Source: Hyperoplus lanceolatus (taxonomy: Eukaryota; Chordata; Actinopteri; Uranoscopiformes; Ammodytidae). Taken from it: DNA of 64,000 nt. The stretch covers positions 28,780,001 to 28,844,000 of the forward strand of contig CM049404.1 of assembly GCA_026929865.2 (NCBI GenBank), written 5' to 3'. The notes under the pieces were generated by a model. It ran no database searches and was not told the origin of the DNA. It saw only the letters and a program-made list of their open reading frames with translations. This document shows positions 30,998 through 52,938 of the stretch, piece after piece. Both the position numbers and the translations under genes were made by a program. Numbering within the stretch: the stretch's first letter is position 1; the number at the start of each line of letters is the position of its first letter.

Positions 30998-33013
30998 CCT
31001 CCTAGGACCTGGCGTCCACCTGTGTGGACATCAACTTTTTGGGCTCTCTAGACCGCAATGTAAAATGTTGCTCTAAAAAGGGCCTGGGGTCCACATACAT
31101 GGACATTATACTGCCACTTAGTGGTGGCAGAAGAGTATAATACATTATACTTTAGATTCAAGATGGCCGACAACACACCCAAAAGTTCATCACACCCAAA
31201 ATGGAAACTTCCGATCCAAACTTCGACCAGGAAAACAATCTAATCAAATTTCATGGCTAATTCTTGTTCAGATTATGTATAAAAGTGTTCAATGTTTGTT
31301 ATGGAAGTAAAAAATGTACAAAAGCTAGTAACTTTAACGATTTACCATGCTGCTAAACATGATGTACACATATGTGGACGGGAGGACTTCATTCTGTTAG
31401 TTTTATTGAAAAATCCTTGTATGTGGACAGCGGGACTTAGTTCTGTTGAACATTTTTATATGTTTTCAATCAATCAATCAATCAATAACCTTTCACTTTT
31501 AACTCAAGAGACACTGAGGTTGCCCTCATTTACAGTTACAATGAGTACATTTCAGTAAATTTCAACCCCAGGGCCAGGTTTCCGGCTCCTTACCCAAGGG
31601 CCGGGGCCAGGGCCAAGGCCAGGTTTCCGGCTACCAGGGCCAGGTTTCCGGCTACCAACCCAAGGGCCAAGGCCAAGTCTGTGACTACCAACCCAAGGGC
31701 CTGGGCCAAGGCCAGTTTTCCAGCTATGATCCCCACGGCCAAGGCCAGGATTCTGGCTACCAGGGCCATGTTTCCAGATACTAACCCAAGGGCCAAGGCC
31801 TGGTCTCCGACTACCAACCGAAGGCCCAGGGCCAAGGCCAGTTTTCTGGCTACCATCCCTAATGCCAAGGCCAGGACTCTTGCTACCAGGGCCATGTTTC
31901 CAGCTAACAACCCAAGGACCAAGGCCAGGATTCTGGCCACAAACCCAAGTGCCTGGGCAAAGGCCAGTTTTCTGGCTACTATCCCCAGGGCCAAGGCCAG
32001 GATGCTGGCTACCAGGGCTAGGTTTCCAGCTACCAACCCAAGGGCCAGGGCCAAGGCCAGGTTTCCAGCTACCAACCCAAGGGCCAAGGCCAGGTTTCCG
32101 GCTATCAACCAAAGGGCCAAGGCCAGGTTTCCGGCTACCAGGGCCATGTTTTCAGCTACCAAGGCCAGGATTTTGGCTACCAAGGCCAGGATTCTGGCTA
32201 CCAACCCAAGGGCCAAGGCCAGGATTCTGGCTACAAACCCAAGGGCCAAGGCCAGGTCTCTGATTACCAACCCAAGGGCCAGGGCTAAGGCCAGTTTTCC
32301 GGCTACCATCCTTAGGGGTCAAGGACAGGATTCTGGCTATCCGGGCCAGGTTCGGGCTACCAACCCAAGGGCCAAGACCATGGATTCTGGCTACAAACCT
32401 AAGGGCCAAGGCCAGATAGCCAGCAATCAACCCAAGGGCCAAAGCCATGGATTCTGGCTACCCGGGCCAGTTTTCCGGCTACCATCCTTAGGGCCAAGGC
32501 CAGGATTCTGGCTTCCAGGGTCAGGTTTCTGGCTACCAATCCAAGAGCCAAGGCCAGGATTCTGGCTACAAACCCAAGGGCCAAGGCCAGATTGCCAACT
32601 ACCAACCCAAGGGCCAAAGCCAGGTCTTTGACTACCATCCCCAGGGCCAAGGCCAGGATTCTGGCTACAATTCAGGATATACGTCTTCCTGCAAATGTCA
32701 GCAGCCTTTCTAATGAGCCATATTGCTCAAAGGGGCACAATTGTTGTTTCTAATTTTGTTTTTGCACTCAGGAAAACTGCTGCTGTGCTCAGGCACCAAA
32801 AAAAGAGTTTTGTTCATGATTACTCAATTCTGACTTTATTGTGTTTTATCTCGATTTAAAACTGCAGTCCTCATATGTGGACATCATTTTTCTCAGAAAC
32901 TACATCATGTAAAAAGATAATTCTTGGTTTGTACACTCATTAGGTCCCAATCAGCCTAAATAGCGAAGAGAAATTAAGTACACATGCCATGGAAGAGTTC
33001 GGGTCCTAGGAGG
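30998..33013. mobile_element. piggyBac-like element carrying a minisatellite
   Basis: Perfect 12-bp terminal inverted repeats CCTCCTAGGACC / GGTCCTAGGAGG are flanked on both sides by TTAA (30994-30997 and 33014-33017), the target site of piggyBac transposons. Sub-terminal regions share GTGGACAT-type words. The 2016-bp interior holds no transposase but a 1.1-kb minisatellite. It is a non-autonomous element inferred from its ends alone. Confidence 0.8.
31571..32671. repeat. minisatellite with 21/33-bp units, coding-like
   Basis: About thirty degenerate units built from GGCCAGGATTCTGGCTACCA plus an optional 12-bp piece CCCAAGGGCCAA. Unit lengths of 21 and 33 bp are multiples of three, so long frames stay open on both strands (316 codons plus, 239 and 186 codons minus). 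One plus frame reads GQGQDSGYQPK repeats, and at the end SGYTSSCKCQQPF before a stop at 32711. In that frame several units carry stops (for example K to stop in CCTTAGGGC), so no intact protein is supported. Confidence 0.9.
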
Positions 33014-33017
33014 TTAA

Positions 33018-33599
33018 ACCCGAGTGGTCCATGTTCAAAGCTTCCATTGCTGAAGCTACAGGAGGGATTGCAGCAGTTACAGTAACCTTTAACGAGTTGA
33101 ATAAAATGACATTACACCAATGAGAAATCAATGCCGTGACCAAATAATTAAGAACAAATTCAAAACAGCCACAAGTCACTAGCAACTACCAGTCAAGGTA
33201 AATGTCAAACACACGGACAGATCCCAGCTTAATCACAGACCCTGCCCCAGGATGAAAACTCCCTGTCAGATCTTCTGTCTATCAATGTAGTTTCAGTTTT
33301 AGAGCGTTGGACAGCGCAGCAGCTAAGAAAAAAAAAACATTCTTCAAATGTTTTAAGCTGAAAAATTATGCTGGGAAGTGGCGCACTAAGTACTAGCGGG
33401 TCCTACCATGAAGAATGAATAGCAGAACGACACTGGCAGCGCACATAGCACGTCCTGTGGACACTGCTCCTAGTAAACACTGGTTTGAAAAGCCTGCGTA
33501 GCACAAAAGACGGCAGCGATCGGTTGCAAGTAGGCTAGCAGACATTCCCAGCAATAGGCCTACTATTAGCAATGAGCCAACTATAGGCCTATTTATTTA
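33018..33599. other. intergenic, no gene seen
   Basis: No coding frame supported. Confidence 0.5.
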
Positions 33600-33777
33600 T
33601 TTATTATTATTCTTCCGGACAATTACACATAATACATAATTTTCACATTGCATATTCATACATATTACTTTGTGTTATCGTCCGAAGGGTAGCAGGAGAA
33701 GCCAAAGGCTTATCGAGTCCCGCCCCCACTGCCATAAGATTCAGATACACAGATACACAGCTACTACAGTTAGAACA

Positions 33778-33809
<32 letters not shown>

Positions 33810-35740
33810 TAAGAAGATTCATTCTAATACACAAATAATTTTAGGTCTCTATTTTCCTCTCTCCCTGTGACAATGCAGATATGGCCTTGTCCATTTCTTC
33901 TCTAGTAGCCTAAACACCTCTGCAAAAGTATTCAAAACAGTCAGTGTGTCTGCTGACCTTGGCTACAGTCCCATAACATGCAGTGTATTTACAAATTCTT
34001 CAGTCAGAGAAAGTCTTCCAATTTTAACTCGGGTGTTCTGAACACACAGCTGATAATTAACATGTATCTTTCATTTAAATTTCAATAGTCACACATTCCA
34101 TTAGGTTATCAATAGCAGAGCACATTGTATTTACAATTTCAAACCTTATATTATGACACAAACCAGTTTAAATCCCTTTAATTCAAAGACCATGCCAACT
34201 TTAATTCAAATTGTCCATGCTTTAATGTCATTTGGGTCTGATAATCTAGGTTCCTCGTAAAGATTAGCTAATAACTCCAGACTTTCATGATAATTTATCC
34301 CATCAGGTATGTTGCTCATTCTTGCTGCTTGGGTTGATCAGGTCCTCTTCCCTCCGGAATTGAACAAGATCCTCCTCCGTTCTGATTTGCACAATTTTAG
34401 CTTCTTCGGGTGTAGCTCCATTCATTTTGATGAAGATTCTTCCATCTCTTGTCCATGTTTGTTGGACCCGTCCACATTTTTTTAACCCTCTCGCTTGGTA
34501 GGCCAGGTTAGCATTTCTCTTGGTTAAGTTTTCACTCATTCCAATTTGTTCGCCTTTAAGCTTCTTGCCTTGACTGAGCAAATTTATCTTATGCTTTCTA
34601 CTCACAAATTTCAGAATAACAGCACGCTTTTTGGCCAATTTTCCCTTCGGGAGAAGAAAACAAGACTCCACGTTCTCCAGATCCAGACTAATGCCTTTGC
34701 TTCTCAGGAACCTTTCAACCTGGTTATCCACCGACACATTCCTTGTATCGCCCTCTTCTTCTCCACTCACGGCAGCTACATACGACCTTGGTTTAATGTC
34801 CAAACCAGTTATTATCACATCTCTGTTTTTTGCTTGTTGATCTTGGTCATCAATTTTATCTCCAAGCTCTTTCAAGAGCTGATCTTTCTTCACATTCACG
34901 GCTTGAAGTTCCTTCAATTCGATCAACAGTGGCTTCAGACCAGCTGCAATTTTTTCTTTAATTTTTGCATCAAAACGCCCAATCCATTCGTCCATAATCC
35001 CAGCCAGCTCAGCTTTCAGCAGTGCTCGCTCCGTCTCCCTCTCACTTTTCATTTCTCTCATCAAGTCTGCCAACTGTTTTTTCAATTCTTCCGCATAATC
35101 TTTGTCTTCCTCCTTTCCCTTATCAATGTTTTTTCCTTTTTTGGACATCTCCAAAGATTTTCAGAGATTTTTAAGGCTGTGAATCTGAGTTCTCCGCTGC
35201 TCACGGTAAATAGCTCTTAACCCTCGGCAAGCCGGAAGTTGACTACCTTTCATTAGTTGCTGCCTGATTGGTGAAGTGTCGCACAGATCCTTTATCCAGC
35301 TGGATCAGAGCGGCTAGCTGCGGTGTTGTTCGATCCTGATTCACAATGTCCAGCTTTTCTTAAATAAAAAACTTCCCTAGTAAGTCGGCCATTAAATCCA
35401 GTCCCTCTCCTCTGTAATCCACTGTGTGTTTCGACAAAGTCTCATCTAAATAATCTAATCTAAAATAGAAAGGATCTGACATAGTGCCTGGCTGCCTGCT
35501 ATCCATGGACAGTAATGTGGGCTAGCTAGCTGTAGTTCAAGTATGCTACTTTACCTCCTGATTGCGCTGTGTATACGACAAGGCCAGCTAGAAGGCCTAG
35601 CCGTGTAAAAGGATACGCCCAACTTGGAAAACTCAAAATCTGATTGGTTGAAGAAGATGTCAATCAACCACATCGTCCCCATTAGTGTCTTCGGCGGGGG
35701 GATTCTCTAGGAATTCTGAAGGCCTCGGCCAGATATTGTT
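33600..35740 (-). mobile_element. LINE remnant: 5' region and ORF1, no ORF2
   Basis: On the minus strand there is a GC-richer 5' region (about 35155-35740), an intact ORF1 (34303-35154), then a 3' region ending in ATTGTCCGGAAGAATAATAA and ATAAATAAAT near 33600, with an A-rich tract (33780-33811). No reverse transcriptase lies between. Boundaries are approximate, and the 3' part could belong to a second element. Confidence 0.55.
34303..35154 (-). CDS. LINE ORF1-like protein (coiled coil plus RRM-like domain)
   Basis: A 283-residue intact frame. Residues about 5-110 are Lys/Glu-rich and predicted to form a long coiled coil (EELKKQLADLMREMKSERE). From about 110 an RRM-like core begins (RDVIITGLDI), followed by a C-terminal module with MSENLTKRNANLAYQARGLK and TWTRDGRIFIKMNG. 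The latter pattern is typical of the nucleic-acid-binding proteins encoded by first frames of fish LINEs. Such proteins coat element RNA and act as chaperones. No CCHC zinc knuckles are present. The frame has no stops or shifts, unusual for a copy lacking ORF2. It could be a young deletion product or a retained ORF1-only element. Confidence 0.8.
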   Translation of the reverse strand: MEMSKKGKNIDKGKEEDKDYAEELKKQLADLMREMKSERETERALLKAELAGIMDEWIGRFDAKIKEKIAAGLKPLLIELKELQAVNVKKDQLLKELGDKIDDQDQQAKNRDVIITGLDIKPRSYVAAVSGEEEGDTRNVSVDNQVERFLRSKGISLDLENVESCFLLPKGKLAKKRAVILKFVSRKHKINLLSQGKKLKGEQIGMSENLTKRNANLAYQARGLKKCGRVQQTWTRDGRIFIKMNGATPEEAKIVQIRTEEDLVQFRREEDLINPSSKNEQHT

Positions 35741-36287
35741 TTACCCAAAATAAATAATTGTTTTAGGGAAATGATATGATTGGATAATATATAATAGCAC
35801 ATATATTTGCACACTGGAGGCAGCGCAAGAGAAGGAAAAACAATTCAATTACGTATTTAGACTTACGTGAACAAACTCTTTAAAATAGATGGAATCATGA
35901 AAACATTTGATATATTAAAATGTATAAATTATATATGTAATCAATAACATAATAATCTATTAATAATATATCATTGTGTTGTGCTGATAGTCTATAGGCC
36001 AGCAGAGCTGGCCTGCCTGGCCTTTTAAACTTTTCTTTAAGGTTATTGCAGAAGGATTTGTTCATATGTAGTTTGATCGCTTATGAGACCTGAACTAGTA
36101 TTGTTTCTATTTAGAAAATGAAAATAGGCTGTATCCAGAATCTGCTCTGTAAAAACTTTGGACACTAATATGTTGTATAAATGAAATAAAGATTTTAACT
36201 GGTGTGATCCAACATCTAGGTGTTTTTTGAGATGTAATTAATTAATTTACTTAACAGGGGTCCAACGGCATGCCATACTTTCCATAA
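35741..36287. other. intergenic, no gene seen
   Basis: AT-rich, with several TATATAAT-like runs. No coding frame supported. Confidence 0.5.
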
Positions 36288-36460
36288 ACAGCTTGATTTG
36301 TCCCTGAGCTGAGTGTGCATTTAAAAATGTTTTCTAATCTTTTGATGATGTTCAAGAAGCTATTAAGACTGCTTCAGCCTCGGTAATAGATACTTTTGTC
36401 CACTAGATGTCATCACGCCATCACACAATGTCATCTGGTTTGACAAGCCTTCAGATGCAG
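36288..36460. repeat. dispersed repeat (copy 2)
   Basis: Matches 27513-27720: AACAGCTTGATTTGTCCCTG, TCAAGAAGCTATT, GTCCACTAGATGTCATCACG, ACAAGCCTTCAGATGCA. Confidence 0.7.
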
Positions 36461-36462
36461 GG

Positions 36463-46735
<10,273 letters not shown>

Positions 46736-46880
46736 GGGGGCTTGTGTTGTGGATGGAGCTGCAGTCTCTCTCTGTGTATAACCTGTGTGTGTGTGTGTGT
46801 GTGTGTATGTGTGTGTGGGTGTGTGACGGTGTGGTGCGACCAGTGCAGCTGTTTGCTAACTGCTCATTCTTGTGCCTTCT

Positions 46881-46892
46881 GACATTTATAAA
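46881..46892 (-). promoter_or_regulatory. candidate TATA box of the CCN gene
   Basis: TTTATAAATG on the minus strand about 150 bp upstream of the ATG, consistent with a short 5' UTR. A GT/CA run lies between. Inferred from position only. Confidence 0.4.
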
Positions 46893-47000
46893 GTCTGGAC
46901 TCTGATGTCATAGGCTGACTACCGTGTAAACAGCCAGCATCAGAAATGTTTCACATTCCTCCTCCCTGCTGCCCATTTCCTCTCCCAGACTCTACACACA

Positions 47001-47039
<39 letters not shown>
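46893..47039. repeat. CCN upstream flank with (CT)n(CA)n run
   Basis: Region upstream of the CCN gene with a CT then CA run at about 47000-47040. Confidence 0.7.
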
Positions 47040-47041
<2 letters not shown>

Positions 47042-47345
47042 CCACTCACTTACACACAAACGCACATTCTTGTACTTCTTCCTTTCTGAGGATACTCATT
47101 GACATAATGCATTCCATAGCCCCTTACCCCGAACCCTAACCTTAACCACCAGAACTAAATACCTTTCCCCAACCCTTACTCTCACCCTGACCTAAACCAA
47201 ATTCTAACCTGAACCTTCAAACCTAATCTTAACCCTCAAACAGGCCTTTGAAGAAGTGAGTCCTCTCTTTCCAAAAATGTCCTCACTCCGATGGTCAAAA
47301 GCTAAAACTGGTGGTCCTCACAAAGACGCCTGTACAAGTACACAC
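47040..47345. repeat. telomere-like CCCTAA-rich dispersed repeat (copy 2)
   Basis: Contains TTCTTGTACTTCTTCCTTTC, CATTGACATAATGCATTCC, CCCTAACCTTAACCACCAG, AAATGTCCTCACTCC and GGTCCTCACAAAGACGCCTG, ending in CA repeats. Same layout as 1245-1429. Confidence 0.65.
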
Positions 47346-47377
47346 ACACACTCACACATACACAAATACACTCTCTT

Positions 47378-47416
<39 letters not shown>

Positions 47417-48154
47417 CAAATCTTTCCCCTCTTTTTCCTCTCCTCCCTTTCTTTCCAGTCTTGTGGCGTTCTAAGTTTACACAGCTTAACACGAGCTTGA
47501 GGAGAGAAAAATACATTAGCCCAGTTGTCTACGCGGGTCCGACCACCTCCAGGGCTTATGTGGTGACCGTTCCGATTTAAGTCGAAAGAGATTTTTTATT
47601 ATTGCTGATGTGTTTACAGGCTGCTGTTGGCACTCTATGGTCAGTCACTTATAGTAGCAGATATTTTGGAGGGGGACGGATACAGCGCAGATATTCCCAC
47701 AATTTAACTTTTCCCTTTAAAGCCTTAAAATACCTCTAAAACCATGATGTGTAACTTCAGACAGACCTTAAAGAGATTCCATTATTCTGGTCCCTCTGGT
47801 TTCCATGGTGTAAGGGCAGCATGTCTCCGGCTGGCATGAACTTGAATCATCACAATCTCTTTCTATTGTGAGAGTAGCTCAGCCCTCAAGAGAATTCAAA
47901 TAAGAACCCTGAATGTAAACAGTGTCAACGGACTTCACAAAGGCCACTATGAGATATCTTGTATTAGACACAAAAAAACTGAGATGTTTAATTACTATAT
48001 AGTTACTGTAAAGGCGGCGGTGCTAACAGATACATAGGCTGTGTTCAAATATCCATACTACCCTGCTATTTAGTATGATGGAAAAATTTAGGAATACAAA
48101 ATAAAATAAATATTTAGGATATATTGTCCCAATACATGTGGTCAGATGCAGATT
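47346..48154. other. intergenic, no gene seen
   Basis: CT/CA run at 47365-47415, otherwise unique AT-rich sequence. No gene supported. Confidence 0.5.
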
Positions 48155-48425
48155 TTTTATATATTTTTTTAAATCTTTATTTATACAGGTAAATCCCATT
48201 GAGGCCGAAGACTCTTTTACAAGGGAGACCTGTTTTCCTTTCCCACGTTACCATTCACACACACATTCATACACCGATAGCAGGCTAACTATTGACATGC
48301 ACGAGGCAAGGTGGGTGAAGTGTCTTGCCCAAGGACACAACAACTATGACACAGGTGGCAGGGCGGGGATCGGACCTCCCACCCTTTGATCATCAGCTCT
48401 ACCAACTGAGCCACAGTATGCTGAA
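48155..48425 (-). mobile_element. tRNA-derived SINE, second family
   Basis: On the minus strand the head CTGTGGCTCAGTTGGTAGAG and B-box-like GGTCCGATCCCCGCCC are followed by the central domain TGTGTCCTTGGGCAAGACAC and TTCACCCACC, and the tail AATAAAGATTTAAAAAA. This head and core are typical of a widespread fish SINE class that differs from the GCATGTCA-tailed SINEs elsewhere in the window. Confidence 0.88.
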
Positions 48426-48779
48426 AACTACCTGGATGCCCTACTACTGTACATCCGTTAGGAACTTTTACTGTGGGAACCAGCTTGCTTTTGGCGATTC
48501 TGACCCACAATCCTTTGCACAGCGGAAGTTACGTCACATCGACTGAGCCCCTGAAAGATAACAACCACCAAATTTCATGCATCACCTCACGCTATTTTAA
48601 TGACAAATTTCATACACAAGGCAGCAGTTATTTAATATGATAAGAACGCCCTAAGACGTCTGTACAAGAATTGTACAGTGACGGAAAGTTCTTAGTCTTT
48701 CATCAAGGATTAGGAGAGCTTGTTTGTGGAGGGATATCACAGGTTTTAAGAGTTATGGAGTCAGCAGTAGACCAGCAGG

Positions 48780-48969
48780 TTGGCAGACAAAACTCATGCA
48801 GCTTGTATGTTGATCCTATGACTAAGAGTGAGAGTCTACAACCAGGCTAGCTGCTCCGAAAATGCTTAAAATGACAACGCCAACATGCTGATGTTTCGTA
48901 ATTATAATGCTTACCATTGACATCAAGTCAGTGTTTTGTGTTAGCATGCTAGCATTAGCTAATTAGCAC
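48780..48969. repeat. GCTAGC-rich percomorph-type repeat
   Basis: Phrases GAGTCTACAACCAGGCTAGC, ACAACGCCAACATGCTGATG and GTTAGCATGCTAGCATTAGC recur, partly reversed, at 14203-14240 and 52700-52895. It is a dispersed repeat without coding content. Confidence 0.6.
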
Positions 48970-48973
48970 TTAA

Positions 48974-49581
48974 AGAGGACCTATTATACTACTTTTCTGG
49001 TCTTAATTTCTTGTTTTACACTGCTATAGAGCAACCTGACACGAATCACATCACAAAAAACTATGTAGATTTTCGGGAAGCTCTTTCTCTTATTTTGGCG
49101 ATCCAGCACGTCCTGTCAACACTTGAGTGTGTGTGCTTCGGGCATCTCCGCTCACTCCGCCTGTGCTTCGGCAATCTCCGCTCGCCCCCCCCTCCTGCAA
49201 ACCCCACTCCGTTGTGATTGGTTACCTTCCTTCTGGAACACTTTCAGTGGCGGGAAGCGCGAGCATGGACCTATAAGGGCGCGAGGCAGATGCGAACAGG
49301 GAAGTGACAGCATTACCATACATGGAAACATCCGCGTGGTGACTTCACAAAGTTACATGCGACGTCACGAAGTTACAAAGCGTCAAGCCGCTTTGAACGT
49401 GACTTCTCGACTGGCTAGAATAGTGTCTAGTGCTCTGCACAGACACCCCAGACGGTCAGCAGGGAATACGTCGAAATGCATGTAAGTCATTATTTGATAA
49501 TTTAGTATGGTTAAGCATGACTTTAAATCATCATAACAACGTTTATAGGTCATAAAAGTCAAAAAGCATCATCGGTCCGCT
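48974..49581. mobile_element. MITE with TTAA flanks
   Basis: TTAA at 48970-48973 and 49582-49585 bound the ends AGAGGACCTATTATACT and AGCATCATCGGTCCGCT, which are inverted repeats with four mismatches. The 608-bp interior is GC-richer and has no intact transposase. TTAA flanks suggest piggyBac-type mobilisation. Confidence 0.65.
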
Positions 49582-49599
49582 TTAACACAAAGCACAGTA

Positions 49600-50760
49600 C
49601 ATTGAGGCTGATGAGAATGTCATTATTTTCGCAGGTATTCAGTCATAAAACCAAACATTGAAAATGATTTGACCTTGTCATGGCGCTAAAGGAAATGTGA
49701 GGGAATCACCAAAGTTATTATAATTCATCGGAAACATGAATTTCCGTACCAAATCTCATGGCAATCGATCCAACAATTGTGGAGGCATTTCACTCAAGTT
49801 CATTTAAGAACCTCCATTCAGAATCTTAGGCACATACATGCTTTTTCATAAAACACAATCATCTTAGTAAGATCTCACAGAGCTTTATTTGTTAGTAGTT
49901 GTCAAATCTCCTTCCCAAACGTATTAATGTTAGAGTGGAGCTTTTTGCCTATAATACAGTGCAATCCTTCCATCCTCTGTCATTCTTGGGAGAGCACGGA
50001 AAACACCTGGCATGGTGGCCAGAAGAGCATAGTTCTCAGAGAAAGCTGAATGCAATACATCTACACGGTCTAGCCACCTGGAGCCCACCTGCTAGTGCCC
50101 GGCCTCCGATATGCATACTTTCCTATTCTCTATCTTCTTGTCTGTCTAGCTCTTTTTATAGCTCATCACTGTACTGTCTGTACTGCCCACCCAGTTGAGT
50201 GGGAAATGGGTGTTGTTGAAATTCAGGAATCTGGTGTTACTTTAGAGTGAATGCATCTTTGACTGGCTTATACTTTCTGTTCAAGTGACTACAAGTCTCT
50301 TTCCTACAGTGTTTGGATTCAGAACATGTTTTGGCTGTGACGGCATCCTTGACACAACTGTACTTTAGAATAAATATTTCTGTAACGTCATGTTACAGTA
50401 GTGCGTTTCGGAGGTGAGATGTGCATGTTGGATGTGCACACTGTGTTAAGAGTTTTGAACATGTGGCTTCAGTTGTGACCAATGTACGAAAGCAATCGGG
50501 AAAAAAAACTGTATAGACATATACATATGGTATACTTTTTGCAACACTAGCTGTTTTAAGGTTGTCAGTATGCCTTTTGTTCCACCACTGTGGTCCTGAC
50601 TGAAATATCTCAACAATTATTGGATGGATTTCTGTGAAAACCTGTACAGGCATTCATGTTTACAAGAAGATAACGCCTACAGATTTGGTGAAACTTTCAC
50701 GTATAATCTAGTGCCACCAGCAGTGAAACATCTTAACGTTTACTCTATAGAGCAAAGGTT
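49600..50760. repeat. fragments of a 'CAACAATTATTGGATGG' dispersed repeat
   Basis: 49600-49810 (AAATCTCATGGCAATCGATC) and 50560-50760 (TCTCAACAATTATTGGATGG, CATTCATGTTTACAAGAAGA, TAGTGCCACCAGCAGTGA) are pieces of one interspersed family, also seen at 52500-52640 and 56140-56225. Between them is unique sequence with no gene. Confidence 0.5.
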
Positions 50761-50984
50761 GTTACATACAATAGTGGTTCTCAGACAATCAATTTGAAAG
50801 ACTTTGATGACCCCCTTACTTTTAATTTTTTTGGTTTGAAGTTCTCTGTTCACTAAGTTCAAAGTTTGAAAATTTAGGAAAATTCAACAACAAAAAAACT
50901 GCCAACTAATTATAGATTTTAAAACATCTTGTACTTTTTGGAAAATCTAACAATGTAAAATTCAAAACTTAGTTCACATTAAAG

Positions 50985-51180
50985 GTGCTGTAGGCGGAAT
51001 GGTTCTTTTAGCTAACTTCCTGTCAGTTACTGCAGTTAGCAGTCCCCTCGCTCGTCCCTACGTCACCACATTAATGCACTGCGGTCTTCAAGTAGCGAGT
51101 TATCTAGCATCATCTCAGATCCATAAGTGTGATAAAACATGATAAAAACCATCAAAACAGACATTGGGAAGGATTGTTAC
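50985..51180 (+). repeat. dispersed repeat (copy 2)
   Basis: Near-identical to 5142-5325, without the SINE. It shows the uninterrupted sequence AAAGGTGCTGTAGGCGGAAT, confirming the SINE target site. Confidence 0.85.
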
Positions 51181-52379
51181 CTGCCATAAACAGGCGCATA
51201 AACATTCACCCATCTGTCCTCTGGCGTGCACCGGCAGTGAGACCATGAGTGAGATGGGTGTCGGTTTGTAGCGTTCTCTCTTGTGATTGGATCAAATTTT
51301 CGGGATCCTCCAATAAGTGTATTTGCCGATTACATGCAGAGCAGCTGACTGAGAGATCGGCTTTATGAAACACGCACATTATGTAAGTTATCACTGTATG
51401 AATAAAGAGCGATTTAACACTTGTATTAACATAAATAAACCGCTTACTTCACCTTTAAATATGAATGATAAGTTATCTCAACCAAAGATAATTAGTTGGC
51501 TCAAATGTTGGCAGTTTTCCTTAAAACTTAACAGTTACTGTTTGCCTAAAAACTCAAAAAATCTTGTGAACACAGTTTCCTTGAAAGTTTTTAGTTTTCT
51601 TAACTTTTTCATTTTAACAGCGTTGTTAGGGGACATTGTATGAACAGACTGTTGGTCTAGATTCATTATGCTTGATCTATGAACAACTACAGTGTAAAAA
51701 GGGGGATATAGCCAAGTCATAACATCAACAAGCGGCGAGTATCGGTTATAGTGAAATCATACAGTATCTGCCAATTCAAACCCAGAGGCAGAGAATGGCT
51801 CAATAGATTTACCAGAGCCCACAGACGTTGGAAAACTCCCAGACAGTACAATATCACTCACACCGACAGTGGACACCAAAATCGTGTACAATGACCCTCA
51901 TTCAGTTTTTTGGGGGGTGAATATTGTTTTGGTATGTGATGGTATGTAGGGAAAAAAGCACAGTTTGGATTCCTTGTTGATTCACGAATGCAGGAACCAA
52001 AGGAAGGGGCAAAAACTAATGAAAATATTATTTGTTCTGTAACATGTTAGAGAAGAATGCAGTGATCTAAGTGCTGAAAGAAAGGAAAATCACTCCACTA
52101 AAAATGTCTGTCACTTGGGAGCGAAAAATGTCTAACACATGTTTCGGAGAAGTTTGTCCAACAACCCAAAAATACCTAAAGAGTGAATGGGCGGAGGACG
52201 CACACAAAAAAACGCAGCGTAAACTCAGACGGTTGTAATGATTCTCAGAGATGACATTGTGCTACAGCTATGCGGCGCATAAATAGCATTTCCAGATGTG
52301 AAACCTTGCAGTTCTTTCTTGTTGATATTAATTTGGGGAAGATAGTTTCACAGGGAAGCTGACAGTAACAGGTGCAAAA
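51181..52379. other. intergenic, no gene seen
   Basis: No supported coding frame or clear transposon ends. Confidence 0.5.
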
Positions 52380-52896
52380 TATCAAATATCAAGGCGTCTG
52401 TCACAACAGTTTCTCTCTCTCCAAACAGACTGAAATATATCCTCAGTTATTGGATTGCCATTACATTTTATTCAGGTTTTCTTGGTTCCCAGAGTGAGAA
52501 TCTTACTAAATTTGGTGATCCCATTACTTTATGAGACCACCATCAAGTTTTTGGACATTTTCAGTTTTTAGCGTCTTGTCTCAACAACTATTTGAGGGAT
52601 TGTCAATGAATTTGGTACATACAATCAAGTTCCCTTAGGGATAAATAACTTTGGGTATGCCTTAAGTTTTTATCTTGCACCTTTATCATGTAAAATTAAT
52701 GCAATAATGTGTTGAATAATTTGGTTTATGATCAGAATCCGTGCAAATTACTGCTATCTGCATCTGCCTCATCTGTACTTTGTGTATAGTTCTAATTAGC
52801 AAATGTTGGCATGCTTAACAGACGAAACTAAGATGATGAAACATGGTAAACATTGGGCTACACATCAGTTAGCGTTTAGCTCAAAGAGTTGCCAGC
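52380..52896. repeat. composite percomorph-type repeat
   Basis: 52500-52640 matches the CAACAACTATT/GAATTTGGTACATAC family. 52795-52895 (AAATGTTGGCATGCTTAACA, ATGGTAAACATTGGGCTAC, TTAGCGTTTAGCTCAAAGAG) is the GCTAGC-rich family. Confidence 0.55.
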
Positions 52897-52897
52897 C

Positions 52898-52938
<41 letters not shown>
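52897..52938. repeat. (CAGA)n microsatellite
   Basis: About ten tetranucleotide units. Confidence 0.95.

Noticed and set aside
31590-32631. Large genes of 186-316 codons on both strands
   Set aside because: All arise from minisatellite units that are multiples of three. No start context, domain or splice support; the most protein-like frame contains stops.
34546-35220. 224-codon plus-strand Phe/Leu-rich frame
   Set aside because: It is the antisense of the LINE ORF1 coiled-coil region; Lys/Glu codons read backward give Phe/Leu.
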